From positions 1 to 43,230 of the forward strand of contig JADDQE010000125.1 in the NCBI GenBank assembly GCA_016781525.1: a stretch of DNA of 43,230 nucleotides, given 5' to 3'. The stretch is from a bacterium. Lineage in GTDB: Bacteria > Chloroflexota > Chloroflexia > Chloroflexales > Kallotenuaceae. The notes beneath the pieces were generated by a model. It did no database searches, was not told the origin of the DNA, and saw only the letters and a list, made by a program, of their open reading frames with translations. The translations under genes were made by a program, and so were the position numbers. Shown in pieces: positions 32,833 through 41,735 of the stretch (within the stretch, counting starts at the first letter, position 1; every line of letters starts with the position of its first letter).

Positions 32833-33978
32833 ATGAAACGACTACGCCACGATCTTAACTATGCGATTAGCGCCGGCCTGCTTGTGGCCGCGATTGTCGC
32901 AATAACGACCGGGGTGGTCGCCCACCTCTGGGATCTCAACGACTTTGTGTATCACACCTACGCTGGCTATGTTATGACGGCGCTATCAATCGGTCACGTG
33001 TGGCTCAACTGGGGCCGGATGGTCGGGTACGTGCGGTTTCGGTTGGGTGGCCTGGGCCGAGCAGCAGGGATGAAGGCCCAAGCTCCAGCACCGTCAGTGG
33101 CGCCCGTGCCGGCAGTGGCAGCCGCCGGGCGTGTACCAAAACGTCCTAGCGGTTCCGTGTGGACATCCCGCCGTGGCTTTCTAGGCCTCACAATTGGCGG
33201 CCTTGCCGGCTTCCTTGGGGGTCGTGGGCTGCGTCAGCCGCCGGTGATCGCGCAGGGATCGGATCTGGGCGTAGTGTATCATGAGTGGAGCAAGCCGGGT
33301 GTGATCGACGTGCTGGGAAGCGTTGCCAACTGGGGCCAGCAGCCACCGCTCTACAAGGAGTATCCCGAGGCGCGGCAGATCCGGCTACCAAAGCCGAGCG
33401 GCGAGGGCGAGGTGACTGCCGAGCAAGCAATTCATCGTCGTCGATCGATACGTGACTACTCGGGTAAGCCCATGACGCTGGAGCAGCTTTCCCGCGTGCT
33501 CTTTTACACGGGAGGAATTAACAGCGAGCGGTGGGGCAGTCAGCTGCGGGCCGCGCCGTCGTCCGGCGCGCTCTACCCGATTGAGCTTTACCCAGTGGTT
33601 AATCGCGTCGACGGGCTGCGCTCTGGCCTGTATCACTACGGGGTTCGTGATCATTCCCTGGCGGAGTTACGGGTCGCGGACCTGCGCCAGACCGTGGTGC
33701 GGCACGGTTTGATGCAGGAGTTTCTGGGCGAGGCGAACGTCGTGCTCTTTATGACGGTCATTTTCCAGCGAATGCGGTTCAAGTATCAGGACCGAACCTA
33801 TCGTTACGGGCTGATCGAAGCCGGGCATCTTGGGCAAAACGCCTACCTCATTGCGACATCCATGGGCCTGGGCGCGTGTGCGATCGGCGCCTTTATGGAC
33901 GACGACATTAACGCGATGCTCGGGGTGGACGGCAAGAACGAAGCCGCGATTTATATGTTGGCGATCGGGAACGTTTAG
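32833..33978 (+). CDS. SagB-type FMN dehydrogenase fused to an N-terminal membrane domain
   Basis: SagB/ThcOx-type enzymes are FMN-dependent nitroreductase-fold dehydrogenases; the best-known members oxidise azolines in peptide natural products. The 381-residue product has two parts. Residues 8-65 form two membrane helices with His31, His41 and His55, like a DUF4405-type haem-binding helix pair. A linker then leads to SRRGFL (112-117), a twin-arginine-like motif, and a hydrophobic stretch. From about 195 comes the nitroreductase domain with HRRRSIRDYSGKP, 'LRAAPSSGALYPIELYPV' and 'EAGHLGQNAYLIATSMGLG'. AGGGAAG precedes ATG 32833; a GTG at 32782 is less likely. No precursor peptide or cyclodehydratase gene is nearby, so natural-product chemistry is not indicated. 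Confidence 0.8.
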   Translation: MKRLRHDLNYAISAGLLVAAIVAITTGVVAHLWDLNDFVYHTYAGYVMTALSIGHVWLNWGRMVGYVRFRLGGLGRAAGMKAQAPAPSVAPVPAVAAAGRVPKRPSGSVWTSRRGFLGLTIGGLAGFLGGRGLRQPPVIAQGSDLGVVYHEWSKPGVIDVLGSVANWGQQPPLYKEYPEARQIRLPKPSGEGEVTAEQAIHRRRSIRDYSGKPMTLEQLSRVLFYTGGINSERWGSQLRAAPSSGALYPIELYPVVNRVDGLRSGLYHYGVRDHSLAELRVADLRQTVVRHGLMQEFLGEANVVLFMTVIFQRMRFKYQDRTYRYGLIEAGHLGQNAYLIATSMGLGACAIGAFMDDDINAMLGVDGKNEAAIYMLAIGNV

Positions 33979-34008
33979 CGGGGCGGCATCTGGTGGCCTA
34001 CCGGGCAC

Positions 34009-34113
34009 ATCGCGGCTGCGCCACAGAGCGGCTATGACCACCTCATGACTACCCGCGGCAGCATCAGCTTCTAACTCGGCCAGCCGCTACACGTCACCCA
34101 ATCGCGGCTGCGC
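34009..34113 (+). repeat. 13-bp direct repeat
   Basis: ATCGCGGCTGCGC occurs at 34009-34021 and again at 34101-34113, 92 bp apart, between the SagB-type gene and the Rrf2 gene. It could be chance. Confidence 0.3.
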
Positions 34114-34547
34114 TAAATGTAGTACATGGTTTGGCCGTCGCGCTCGCGTTTGCGTTGGGCGAGATCTTCCAGGGTTTGCGTTGCGAGATATGCTTCGCAA
34201 ACCTGACGTAGACCGTACCATACCGCATTGAGAATTGCAGCCTCGTCCGGCCGCGGTGCTGGCTGAATACCCTCGGCCATCTCTACGATCGAGCCCTCAA
34301 GTGCCTGCAGCGCTTCGAGCAGCGTAATCTCGGCTGGCGGCTTGGCCAGGAGGTGTCCGCCTTGCGGGCCGCGCAAGCTTTGCACCAGTCCCGCACGTCG
34401 TAGTTGGATCAACAGCTGGTTGAGGTAGTTCTCGTCGATCGCTTGGCGGTCGGCGATGTCGCGACTGCGCACTGGGCCATGCCCATAGTGCAGAGCCAAG
34501 TCGAACAGCGCGCGGAGCCCATAGTCGCCTTTACTGGAGATACGCAT
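34113..34547 (-). CDS. Rrf2-family transcriptional regulator
   Basis: Rrf2 proteins are winged-helix regulators, often sensing through an iron-sulfur cluster. This 144-residue product has the N-terminal wHTH (MRISSKGDYGLRALFDLALH, 'SRDIADRQAIDENYLNQLL') and the wing 'GPQGGHLLAKPPAEITLLEA'. The cluster cysteines that IscR and NsrR have in the following loop are absent; only one cysteine, in QVCEAYL, is present. It therefore probably senses something else or acts without a cluster. A good promoter lies right at its start, so the transcript seems nearly leaderless. It is transcribed divergently from the PBP gene. Confidence 0.9.
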   Translation of the reverse strand: MRISSKGDYGLRALFDLALHYGHGPVRSRDIADRQAIDENYLNQLLIQLRRAGLVQSLRGPQGGHLLAKPPAEITLLEALQALEGSIVEMAEGIQPAPRPDEAAILNAVWYGLRQVCEAYLATQTLEDLAQRKRERDGQTMYYI

Positions 34548-34556
34548 AGGTAAGCT

Positions 34557-34585
34557 ATAGTATCACGGCCGCAATACAGGGGCAA
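34557..34585 (-). promoter_or_regulatory. Promoter of the Rrf2 gene
   Basis: On the minus strand, TTGCCC (34580-34585) and TACTAT (34557-34562) are 17 bp apart and TGA precedes the -10 (extended -10). The transcript would start about 3 nt before the ATG at 34547, so it is nearly leaderless. Confidence 0.6.
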
Positions 34586-34604
34586 ACGCCGGTACGCCGC
34601 AATG

Positions 34605-34631
34605 TTGTCCGGCTCCCGCCTACGGTATAAT
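34605..34631 (+). promoter_or_regulatory. Promoter of the PBP gene
   Basis: TTGTCC (34605-34610) and a perfect TATAAT (34626-34631) have a short 15-bp gap. It is the only good -10 in the divergent region on this strand. Confidence 0.5.
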
Positions 34632-34653
34632 GCTTCGAACGTCGTTAGGTACA

Positions 34654-34677
34654 GCGGAACCGCCATTGGCGGTCCGC
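34654..34677 (+). promoter_or_regulatory. Leader hairpin before the PBP gene
   Basis: GCGG plus ACCGCC (34654-34664, one bulged A) pairs with GGCGGT and CCGC (34668-34677) around a 3-nt loop. It sits between the promoter and the start codon, in the 5' leader, 19 bp before the ATG at 34697. Confidence 0.45.
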
Positions 34678-34696
34678 TCGAGTGATAGAGCAGACA

Positions 34697-36526
34697 ATGC
34701 GTCCCATTTTACGTGTAATTGGTCTTGTGGGCGGCCTCGGCTTACTGCTGTATGGTCTCCTGCCGCAAAACCTGCCACAATATCTAAGTGGTGGTGCGCC
34801 CTACCTCGTTCCCCGTGTCAGCGATGCACAATGGATTGCCATCTTGTGGAGCAGCGCTCTGCTCTTTGGGCTCGCTGTTTGGGCAACACTACCACCGCTG
34901 CAGAGCCTCGGGACGCGTGTCAACGTCCGACCGGGCGTGCTCAATCTGGCGCTTGTCTTTTCGCTGCTGTTTGTCGTCCTAGCGCTACAGCTGCTGCATA
35001 CCGAGTTTATCTACGCTGAAAGTATCTACAATCGGACGGAGACCAATCCAGAGTCGGGCGCCGCGATCAGCAACAGCCGGCCGATCATTCGGTCACTCCG
35101 GGTGCGCCGCGGCGATATCGTCGACCGCAATAACGTCGCGTTGGCTAGCAGTCGGCAAGCGGCGAACGGCTTGGCGCAGCGGACCTATCCGATTGCGCAA
35201 CAGGCCGATATTCGTGCCTTCTCGAACATTCTCGGCTACTCGTCCGCCCAGTACGGCTGGTCCGGCCTAGAAGCTCAGTGGAATAGCTATCTTACGGGCG
35301 AGCAAGGCCAGGCATTCCGCTCGCTGACCGATGACTTGTACAACCGTCCACACACGGGCAATAACCTCCAGCTCACGATTGACTGGCGGCTGCAGGCGCG
35401 CACTTGGGATATCCTCAACCGGCTCGGCGAGGGCCGGCCTGCGTCGGCGATTGTGATGGACCCGCGGAGCGGGGCGGTCTTGGCGATGGCCAGCACGCCG
35501 GGCTTCGATCCAGGCAGCTTGGCGCTTAATCCTGATAATACGGACGAGGCCGAGAACGCGCGGATTTCCGAAGCGTGGACTGCAATCAACGCGAATGAAA
35601 ATCGGCCGTTAATCAATCGGCCGCTGCAGGGCCAGTATGTGCCCGGCTCGACCTTCAAGGCGTTAACGGCGATTGGCGCCCTCGAAAATCCCGAGGTGCT
35701 CCGGCAGCCGCGGCCGATCGACTGCCCCAACGAGTACCGGCCCGATCCCAATGCTCCGCCCGTGGTCAACGCAGTTGGTCCGCCAAATCGTCCGGATCAG
35801 CCACCGCTCCAAACGATCATCGAGGCCGAGACTGACCGGGCGGTTGACCTTGGCGGCATCTTTGCGTTCTCGTGTAATACAGCCTTCGGACAGCTGGGCG
35901 TGAGGCTGGGGCAAGAAAAGCTTGTCGAGCTTGCCGAACGTTTTCATATTTTTCTGCCGCAGAATGCGCCGGAGCGCAATACCGATTTCACTGATCTGCC
36001 GCACGCCCCGAGCTTTCTAGCGGCCCAGCGTAACTTTCTAAATAGCGATTTAGCACTAGCGGATACGGGGTTTGGACAGGGCCAGCTACAGGTTACGCCG
36101 ATGCAAATGGCGCTGATTGGTGCCACAATCGCGAATGGTGGGGTAATGCCACAGCCCTACCTTGTCGAAAGCGTGACCGATCCCGCCGATCCTGAAGTCA
36201 GGTTGTACCAGCATCGCGCGCCGCGCAACCTGCTCGACTCGCGCCGGCTGATCAGCGAAGAAGTCGCGGCTGAGATGCTGAAAATATTCCGCGAGGGTGT
36301 GACCGTGGGCTTCGGCAAGGCGGCCAATGTTAACAACAGTGGTGGTAAGTCGGGATCAGGCGAGGCCGGTAATGATATCATTCATGCCGCCTTCCTGGCG
36401 ATCGCGCCTGTCGACGCACCGCGCTACGTGGTTTATGTCCAGATTGAAAATGGTCGTGACGGAGCCGGTGTCGGCGCCCGGACCGCTGGCGAGATTCTTA
36501 AGGCCGCATTCGAGATACTCGGCTAA
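34697..36526 (+). CDS. Penicillin-binding transpeptidase with an N-terminal membrane bundle
   Basis: Class B PBPs cross-link peptidoglycan and act in cell division or elongation. The 609-residue protein has three hydrophobic segments (about 6-22, 45-65 and 81-101) instead of the usual single anchor, then the PBP dimerisation region and the transpeptidase domain. The active-site motifs are STFK at 318-321 (Ser nucleophile and Lys), SCN at 392-394, and KSG at 551-553 in the place of the usual KTG. The Thr-to-Ser change may matter for beta-lactam binding. I chose ATG 34697; a GTG at 34682 would add five residues and sits right beside the leader hairpin. The M20 peptidase gene follows by 16 bp. 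Confidence 0.88.
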   Translation: MRPILRVIGLVGGLGLLLYGLLPQNLPQYLSGGAPYLVPRVSDAQWIAILWSSALLFGLAVWATLPPLQSLGTRVNVRPGVLNLALVFSLLFVVLALQLLHTEFIYAESIYNRTETNPESGAAISNSRPIIRSLRVRRGDIVDRNNVALASSRQAANGLAQRTYPIAQQADIRAFSNILGYSSAQYGWSGLEAQWNSYLTGEQGQAFRSLTDDLYNRPHTGNNLQLTIDWRLQARTWDILNRLGEGRPASAIVMDPRSGAVLAMASTPGFDPGSLALNPDNTDEAENARISEAWTAINANENRPLINRPLQGQYVPGSTFKALTAIGALENPEVLRQPRPIDCPNEYRPDPNAPPVVNAVGPPNRPDQPPLQTIIEAETDRAVDLGGIFAFSCNTAFGQLGVRLGQEKLVELAERFHIFLPQNAPERNTDFTDLPHAPSFLAAQRNFLNSDLALADTGFGQGQLQVTPMQMALIGATIANGGVMPQPYLVESVTDPADPEVRLYQHRAPRNLLDSRRLISEEVAAEMLKIFREGVTVGFGKAANVNNSGGKSGSGEAGNDIIHAAFLAIAPVDAPRYVVYVQIENGRDGAGVGARTAGEILKAAFEILG

Positions 36527-36542
36527 TCGAAAGGTAGAGCGC

Positions 36543-37619
36543 ATGATCAATGTAGACCGCCTGGTCCAAACGTTCACCGCCTTGGTGGAAATCGACAATC
36601 CTTCGGGCCAGGAGCAAGCGATGGCGCAAGCTGTGATCCGCTTGCTGAGTGAGCGCGGGCTTGCGCCCCAGCAGGATGCCAAGGGTAACGTGATTGCGCG
36701 CCTGCCCGCCGAAGGCCCACCCCTGCTGCTTAGCGCTCATCTCGACAGCGTCGCGCCAGCCGTAGGGAAGCGGGCGGTTGTCGACGGTGAGGTTATCCGT
36801 AGCGCGGGTGATACGGTGCTGGGGGCCGACGATCTGGCCGGCGTATCTGCGATCCTCGAGGCTATTCAGGCAACACAGGAGCGCGGCAACTCTCACCGTG
36901 CCGCCGAAATTGTTTTCTCGGTTGAGGAGGAGGTTGGCCTGCGCGGCGTTCGGGCGTTGGATTTTTCGCTGCTCTCCGCCAGGCAGGGCGTAGCGCTTGA
37001 TCTGAACGGCGAAGTGGGCGGGATCTGCATCTCGGCGCCGGCCCACGACCAGATTACGGTGACGATCCGGGGCAAGGCTGCCCATGCGGGTGTCGCTCCC
37101 GAAAAAGGCGTCAGCGCGATCGTCGTCGCGGCCGATGCCATTAGCCGTATGCCGCTCGGCCGTATCGACGCCGAGACAACCGCGAATATTGGTACGATCG
37201 AGGGTGGCGCGGCACGCAACATCGTGCCCGAGCAGGTCAAGCTCGTCGGCGAGGCGCGCAGCCGGGATGAGGCGAAGCTCGATCGGCAGACGGCGGCAAT
37301 GCGCCAGGCCTTCGAGGCGGCGGCCGAACGACACGGTGCGCAGGTTGATTTCCAGGCAGAGCGAGTGTATGGCCCCCAGAAGATCGCGCCCGACGCACCA
37401 ATCGTTCAGGTGTGCCAGGCGGCAGCACGCCGCGCCGGCCTCGAGCCATATTTGACCGAGACCGGTGGCGGCTCAGATGTCAACGTTTTCAACATGCACG
37501 GTATCGAGGCCGTTAACCTCAGCATCGGCTACCAGGAGATTCACTCGACCAACGAGCATATCGCCATCGCCGACCTCGAAAAAGCAGCCCGCTTGATATT
37601 CGCGCTGCTAGAGGTGTGA
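36543..37619 (+). CDS. M20-family metallopeptidase (PepT-like)
   Basis: M20 peptidases are dizinc exopeptidases that release residues from short peptides. The 358-residue product shows AHLDSV (His66, Asp68 ligands), GADDLAG (Asp96/Asp97), EEEVGLRG (catalytic Glu128-Glu129 region) and a C-terminal EIHSTNEH block with the last His ligand. A central dimerisation domain ('ISAPAHDQITVTIRGKAAHA') is present. No signal peptide is seen, so it is cytoplasmic. ATG 36543 has AAAGG upstream; an in-frame start at 36327 would overlap the PBP gene. It may degrade peptides from wall turnover, but that is only suggested by its neighbour. Confidence 0.88.
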   Translation: MINVDRLVQTFTALVEIDNPSGQEQAMAQAVIRLLSERGLAPQQDAKGNVIARLPAEGPPLLLSAHLDSVAPAVGKRAVVDGEVIRSAGDTVLGADDLAGVSAILEAIQATQERGNSHRAAEIVFSVEEEVGLRGVRALDFSLLSARQGVALDLNGEVGGICISAPAHDQITVTIRGKAAHAGVAPEKGVSAIVVAADAISRMPLGRIDAETTANIGTIEGGAARNIVPEQVKLVGEARSRDEAKLDRQTAAMRQAFEAAAERHGAQVDFQAERVYGPQKIAPDAPIVQVCQAAARRAGLEPYLTETGGGSDVNVFNMHGIEAVNLSIGYQEIHSTNEHIAIADLEKAARLIFALLEV

Positions 37620-37633
37620 GCCCTGCAGGGCTC
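37618..37633 (+). terminator. Palindrome overlapping the M20 peptidase stop codon
   Basis: GAGCCCTGCAGGGCTC is a perfect 16-bp palindrome that forms a 6-bp stem with a TGCA loop. It overlaps the TGA stop (37617-37619). A TTTT occurs 40 bp later. It is a weak terminator candidate between converging genes. Confidence 0.4.
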
Positions 37634-37683
37634 AACGCTGTTCTCCTAACTTGCTGGGAGCCGTATTTTCTGCCGCTGACGGC

Positions 37684-38253
37684 TTAACGCCTGATTGCTC
37701 CGGGACGCCGTCGAACGGTGCGCCACGCACGCACGATGAGAAAGAGCAGTGCGACAAAGAGGAGAAACGCAATAAGCGGTGCGAAGATCGCGAGAATGCT
37801 CAGCGTCAGCGAGGTGATGTCTTCGATAAACGAAACAACCGGATTTCCAAAGCCGGCCGTGGTAGCGGTCGCGACCGGCCGGACAGCTGCGCGGGTCGCA
37901 TGGAAGCCGCCCGCCATAACGAAGCCGGCCGCCAAGGAGATGGCCGGGTGAATTTCGCTCAGGATATTGCTTTGGCTGGCAAAGACAATCGCGCCCGCTA
38001 TCGGATGAATCAGTGTGCCAACCAGATGGGTAATGTGGTCAACGCCCGGCACCTTGTCGGCGACAAAATCCACCACCGCCAGTACACCTAAAAATGCGAG
38101 CGCAGGCGTACTGGCGAGCACGGAGTAGGGGTCTTGCAGCGTTAGGTAATCCAAGCGGCCGAGCAAGCCTACGGCGAGCAGCGGGATATACGCGTTGAGG
38201 CCAGCCGCGCTCGACAAGCCAAATCCACTAAACAGGTTGAACAGCATCTCCAT
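37684..38253 (-). CDS. DUF4126 membrane protein
   Basis: The 189-residue protein matches the DUF4126 pattern: 'GFGLSSAAGLNAYIPLLAVG' near the N-terminus, 'FVADKVPGVDHITHLVGTLI', then Gly-rich hydrophobic segments 'AISLAAGFVMAGGFHATRAA' and a final pair of helices (about 140-178). Four or five membrane segments are likely. No function is established. The ATG at 38253 follows AAGGAA; a start at 38316 would add 21 residues without a membrane segment. It faces the S41-family gene across only 19 bp, so the two promoters must overlap the coding regions. Confidence 0.82.
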   Translation of the reverse strand: MEMLFNLFSGFGLSSAAGLNAYIPLLAVGLLGRLDYLTLQDPYSVLASTPALAFLGVLAVVDFVADKVPGVDHITHLVGTLIHPIAGAIVFASQSNILSEIHPAISLAAGFVMAGGFHATRAAVRPVATATTAGFGNPVVSFIEDITSLTLSILAIFAPLIAFLLFVALLFLIVRAWRTVRRRPGAIRR

Positions 38254-38272
38254 ATAAGGTTCCTTGCATTCA

Positions 38273-39766
38273 ATGCATTGGCAGCACACATCCCGAGCAG
38301 ACCGGCCGAAGGGCACACCACGCAGCGTTCAAGCAAACTTGCTTCACACTGGTCTCTTGTTTTTGTTTCTTGTTCTCGCCATGGCAAGCTGCGCGCCACC
38401 GACGACGCCGCAAGCGACAAGCCGCGTCGCTAACGCGATCACCACGAGCGTACCCGCGACGAGCAGCCCGTCGACGCTTCAGGTCCTTCCCTCGCCTACC
38501 AGCGCTCCGCCGGCCACGGCTACCACGACGCCCAGCCCCACTGCGCTCCCGTCTGCTACCCCAACGTTTGGGCCATCGGCCATCCCGACTGAGCTCATAG
38601 TGCAACCGACGCCGGCGCTGCCGGCCTTGGACGTCGTGCAGCGAAGCGAGATTTTCGAAAAGGTTTGGGGTACCGTGGCCGAGCACTACTTGTATGCCGA
38701 CTTTAGCGGGGCTGACTGGCAACGGATTAAGCAAGAGTACCAGCCACGTGTGCTCCAAGCTAGCTCCACCCCCGAGTTCTATGCAGCCTTGGCCGCGATG
38801 GTCAAACAGCTCGGCGACGAGCATTCGCGGTTCCTCGATCCCCAGGCGGCGTATCGGGAGCAAGCGCTTTCGACGGGCGAAGTTTATGTGGGGATTGGCG
38901 TGGCGACAATCGATGACCCACAAGGGCGTCTGGTAATGACCGTCTTCCCGGGCAGCCCGGCAAGTGAAGCCGGCATCAACAGACGTGATATTATTGTGGC
39001 GGTCGATGGCCAGCCGGTGGACCCCCGAGGCAGGCGTATCGAAGGGCCTGCAGGCACAAGCGTACGGCTTGATGTGCGCGATCCGAATGGTGCGCAGCGG
39101 ACGGTGACCTTGCAACGTCGGGCAGTGCTGGAGCAGTACATGCCGGAGGTGTACCTGCTCGATGGGACCGGCGTCGGCTACCTTCTCATCCAGTCGTTCT
39201 GGCCGTCGGAGACCCCGCAGGTAGTTGAGCAAGCCTTGCAGCAGTTCTTCGCGAACCATGAGGGCGAGCTAGTGGGGTTGATCGTCGACGTCCGGTCCAA
39301 TCGCGGTGGCTGGCGCAGCGTGCTCGAGGGTCTGCTGGGGAACTTTGTCCAAGGCGAGGTTGGTGCTTTTTATAGCCAAAGCTCCAGCTATCCCCTGCGC
39401 GTCACCTCTACCGGCGTTTACGAGCGGATGAAGGCGCTGCCGGTGGTCGTGCTGGTCGATCGTTCTACGAAGAGCTATGCGGAGATATTCGCGGCTGTGC
39501 TGCAGTCGCAGGGCCGTGCCCAGGTAGTTGGCGTCAACACGGCCGGCAATACCGAGACAATTTATCCCTACGATTTCGACGATGGCTCGCGGCTATGGGT
39601 TGCCCAAGAAGGATTTCGGCTCCCGGATGGCCTAAATCTTGAAGGCCGCGGCGTGGTGCCCGACCGGTCGATGCCGGTTGACTGGCTGCAGTTCAGCGAA
39701 AGGCGCGACCCGCACATTGTTAAGGGGGTTGAGCTTATTCGCCGACGGGCCGCCGGCTTAGACTAA
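38273..39766 (+). CDS. S41-family C-terminal-processing peptidase-like lipoprotein
   Basis: The 497-residue product has a probable lipoprotein signal ending LAMASC (Cys40), a long Pro/Thr/Ser-rich linker (41-118), a S41 N-domain ('GDEHSRFLDP' 181-190), a PDZ domain (about 200-285, 'GSPASEAGINRRDIIVAVDG') and the S41 catalytic domain. The nucleophile is Ser401 in KSYAE. The usual general-base Lys in 'FGKG' is replaced: the sequence reads TAGNTE, with Asn426 at that place. Some S41 subfamilies have TAGN, so it may use another base or be non-proteolytic. The start is not certain: a TTG at 38264 and a TTG at 38339 are alternatives, and no strong ribosome-binding site is present. Confidence 0.8.
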   Translation: MHWQHTSRADRPKGTPRSVQANLLHTGLLFLFLVLAMASCAPPTTPQATSRVANAITTSVPATSSPSTLQVLPSPTSAPPATATTTPSPTALPSATPTFGPSAIPTELIVQPTPALPALDVVQRSEIFEKVWGTVAEHYLYADFSGADWQRIKQEYQPRVLQASSTPEFYAALAAMVKQLGDEHSRFLDPQAAYREQALSTGEVYVGIGVATIDDPQGRLVMTVFPGSPASEAGINRRDIIVAVDGQPVDPRGRRIEGPAGTSVRLDVRDPNGAQRTVTLQRRAVLEQYMPEVYLLDGTGVGYLLIQSFWPSETPQVVEQALQQFFANHEGELVGLIVDVRSNRGGWRSVLEGLLGNFVQGEVGAFYSQSSSYPLRVTSTGVYERMKALPVVVLVDRSTKSYAEIFAAVLQSQGRAQVVGVNTAGNTETIYPYDFDDGSRLWVAQEGFRLPDGLNLEGRGVVPDRSMPVDWLQFSERRDPHIVKGVELIRRRAAGLD

Positions 39767-39786
39767 GGCGACAATGCGCTTCCTAA

Positions 39787-41151
<1,365 letters not shown>

Positions 41152-41160
41152 TTTCAGTGC

Positions 41161-41207
41161 AAGGACGCAAGGCTGCAGCGTAACCAGGGTGCACTCCTTG
41201 TGTCCTT
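41161..41207 (+). terminator. Terminator-like hairpin after eno
   Basis: AAGGACGCAAGG (41161-41172) pairs with CCTTGTGTCCTT (41196-41207) through one G:T pair, with a 23-nt loop. No U-tract follows; it begins 9 bp after the enolase stop codon. Confidence 0.55.
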
Positions 41208-41226
41208 CGATAGTGGCACTTAAGCG

Positions 41227-41643
41227 ATGCTGATAACAATCGATCTAGAACATCCCGACAACGACGTCGAGGTGGTGGGCCTAGCGGAGGGCGAGACGCT
41301 CGAGGTGCGCCTGGGTCCCCGGGGCTACGCCGCCTACCGTTTGTTCGGGGCTGCGGCCCGGATGCTCTTTCTCTCGATGCAGGATCTGCGGAAGCCGGAT
41401 ATCGCGGCTGCGACCGAGATGATGATCGAGAAGGAAAGTAGCTTTATCCGGCAGCGCTTGGACGAGCTACGCCGCTCCGTAGGAGGTGGCGAGGCTGCCC
41501 GTCAAGGCGGTCCAAACGATCGGCGTCCCAGTGGCCCAGCGAGAGGCAGCGGCCCAGACGCGCGGCGGCCCGGCGGTCCACCTCGGCGTGGTGATGGGCC
41601 CCCGAAGGGACGCAACGGGCGTGACGGCGGGTCGCGCACCTGA
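41227..41643 (+). CDS. Unknown small protein with a basic Arg/Gly/Pro tail
   Basis: I do not recognise this 138-residue protein. Residues 1-85 look folded: 'MLITIDLEHPDNDVEVVGLA' then a mixed alpha/beta pattern ending in a charged helix (60-85). Residues 86-138 are very rich in Arg, Gly, Pro and Asp with RRP, RGSG, RRGDG and KGRNGR elements, like disordered RNA-binding tails. It follows eno by 75 bp on the same strand after a hairpin, and the ribosome-binding site is weak. An RNA-related role is only a guess from the tail. Confidence 0.6.
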   Translation: MLITIDLEHPDNDVEVVGLAEGETLEVRLGPRGYAAYRLFGAAARMLFLSMQDLRKPDIAAATEMMIEKESSFIRQRLDELRRSVGGGEAARQGGPNDRRPSGPARGSGPDARRPGGPPRRGDGPPKGRNGRDGGSRT

Positions 41644-41654
41644 CGAGGGAATGC

Positions 41655-41688
41655 AATCGGCCACCTGCTCCTGAGCAGGTGGCCGATT
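41655..41688. terminator. Strong bidirectional terminator between the small gene and the VanW gene
   Basis: AATCGGCCACCTGCTC (41655-41670) is perfectly complementary to 41673-41688, about 16 bp with a minimal loop. It starts 11 bp after the stop codon of the plus-strand gene and lies 47 bp past the stop of the minus-strand gene, with AATC/GATT ends on both sides. Confidence 0.75.
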
Positions 41689-41735
41689 TGCGCTGCGGAG
41701 TGTGGAGAGGGTAGAGCAAGCGCCCGGAAAAGCTC

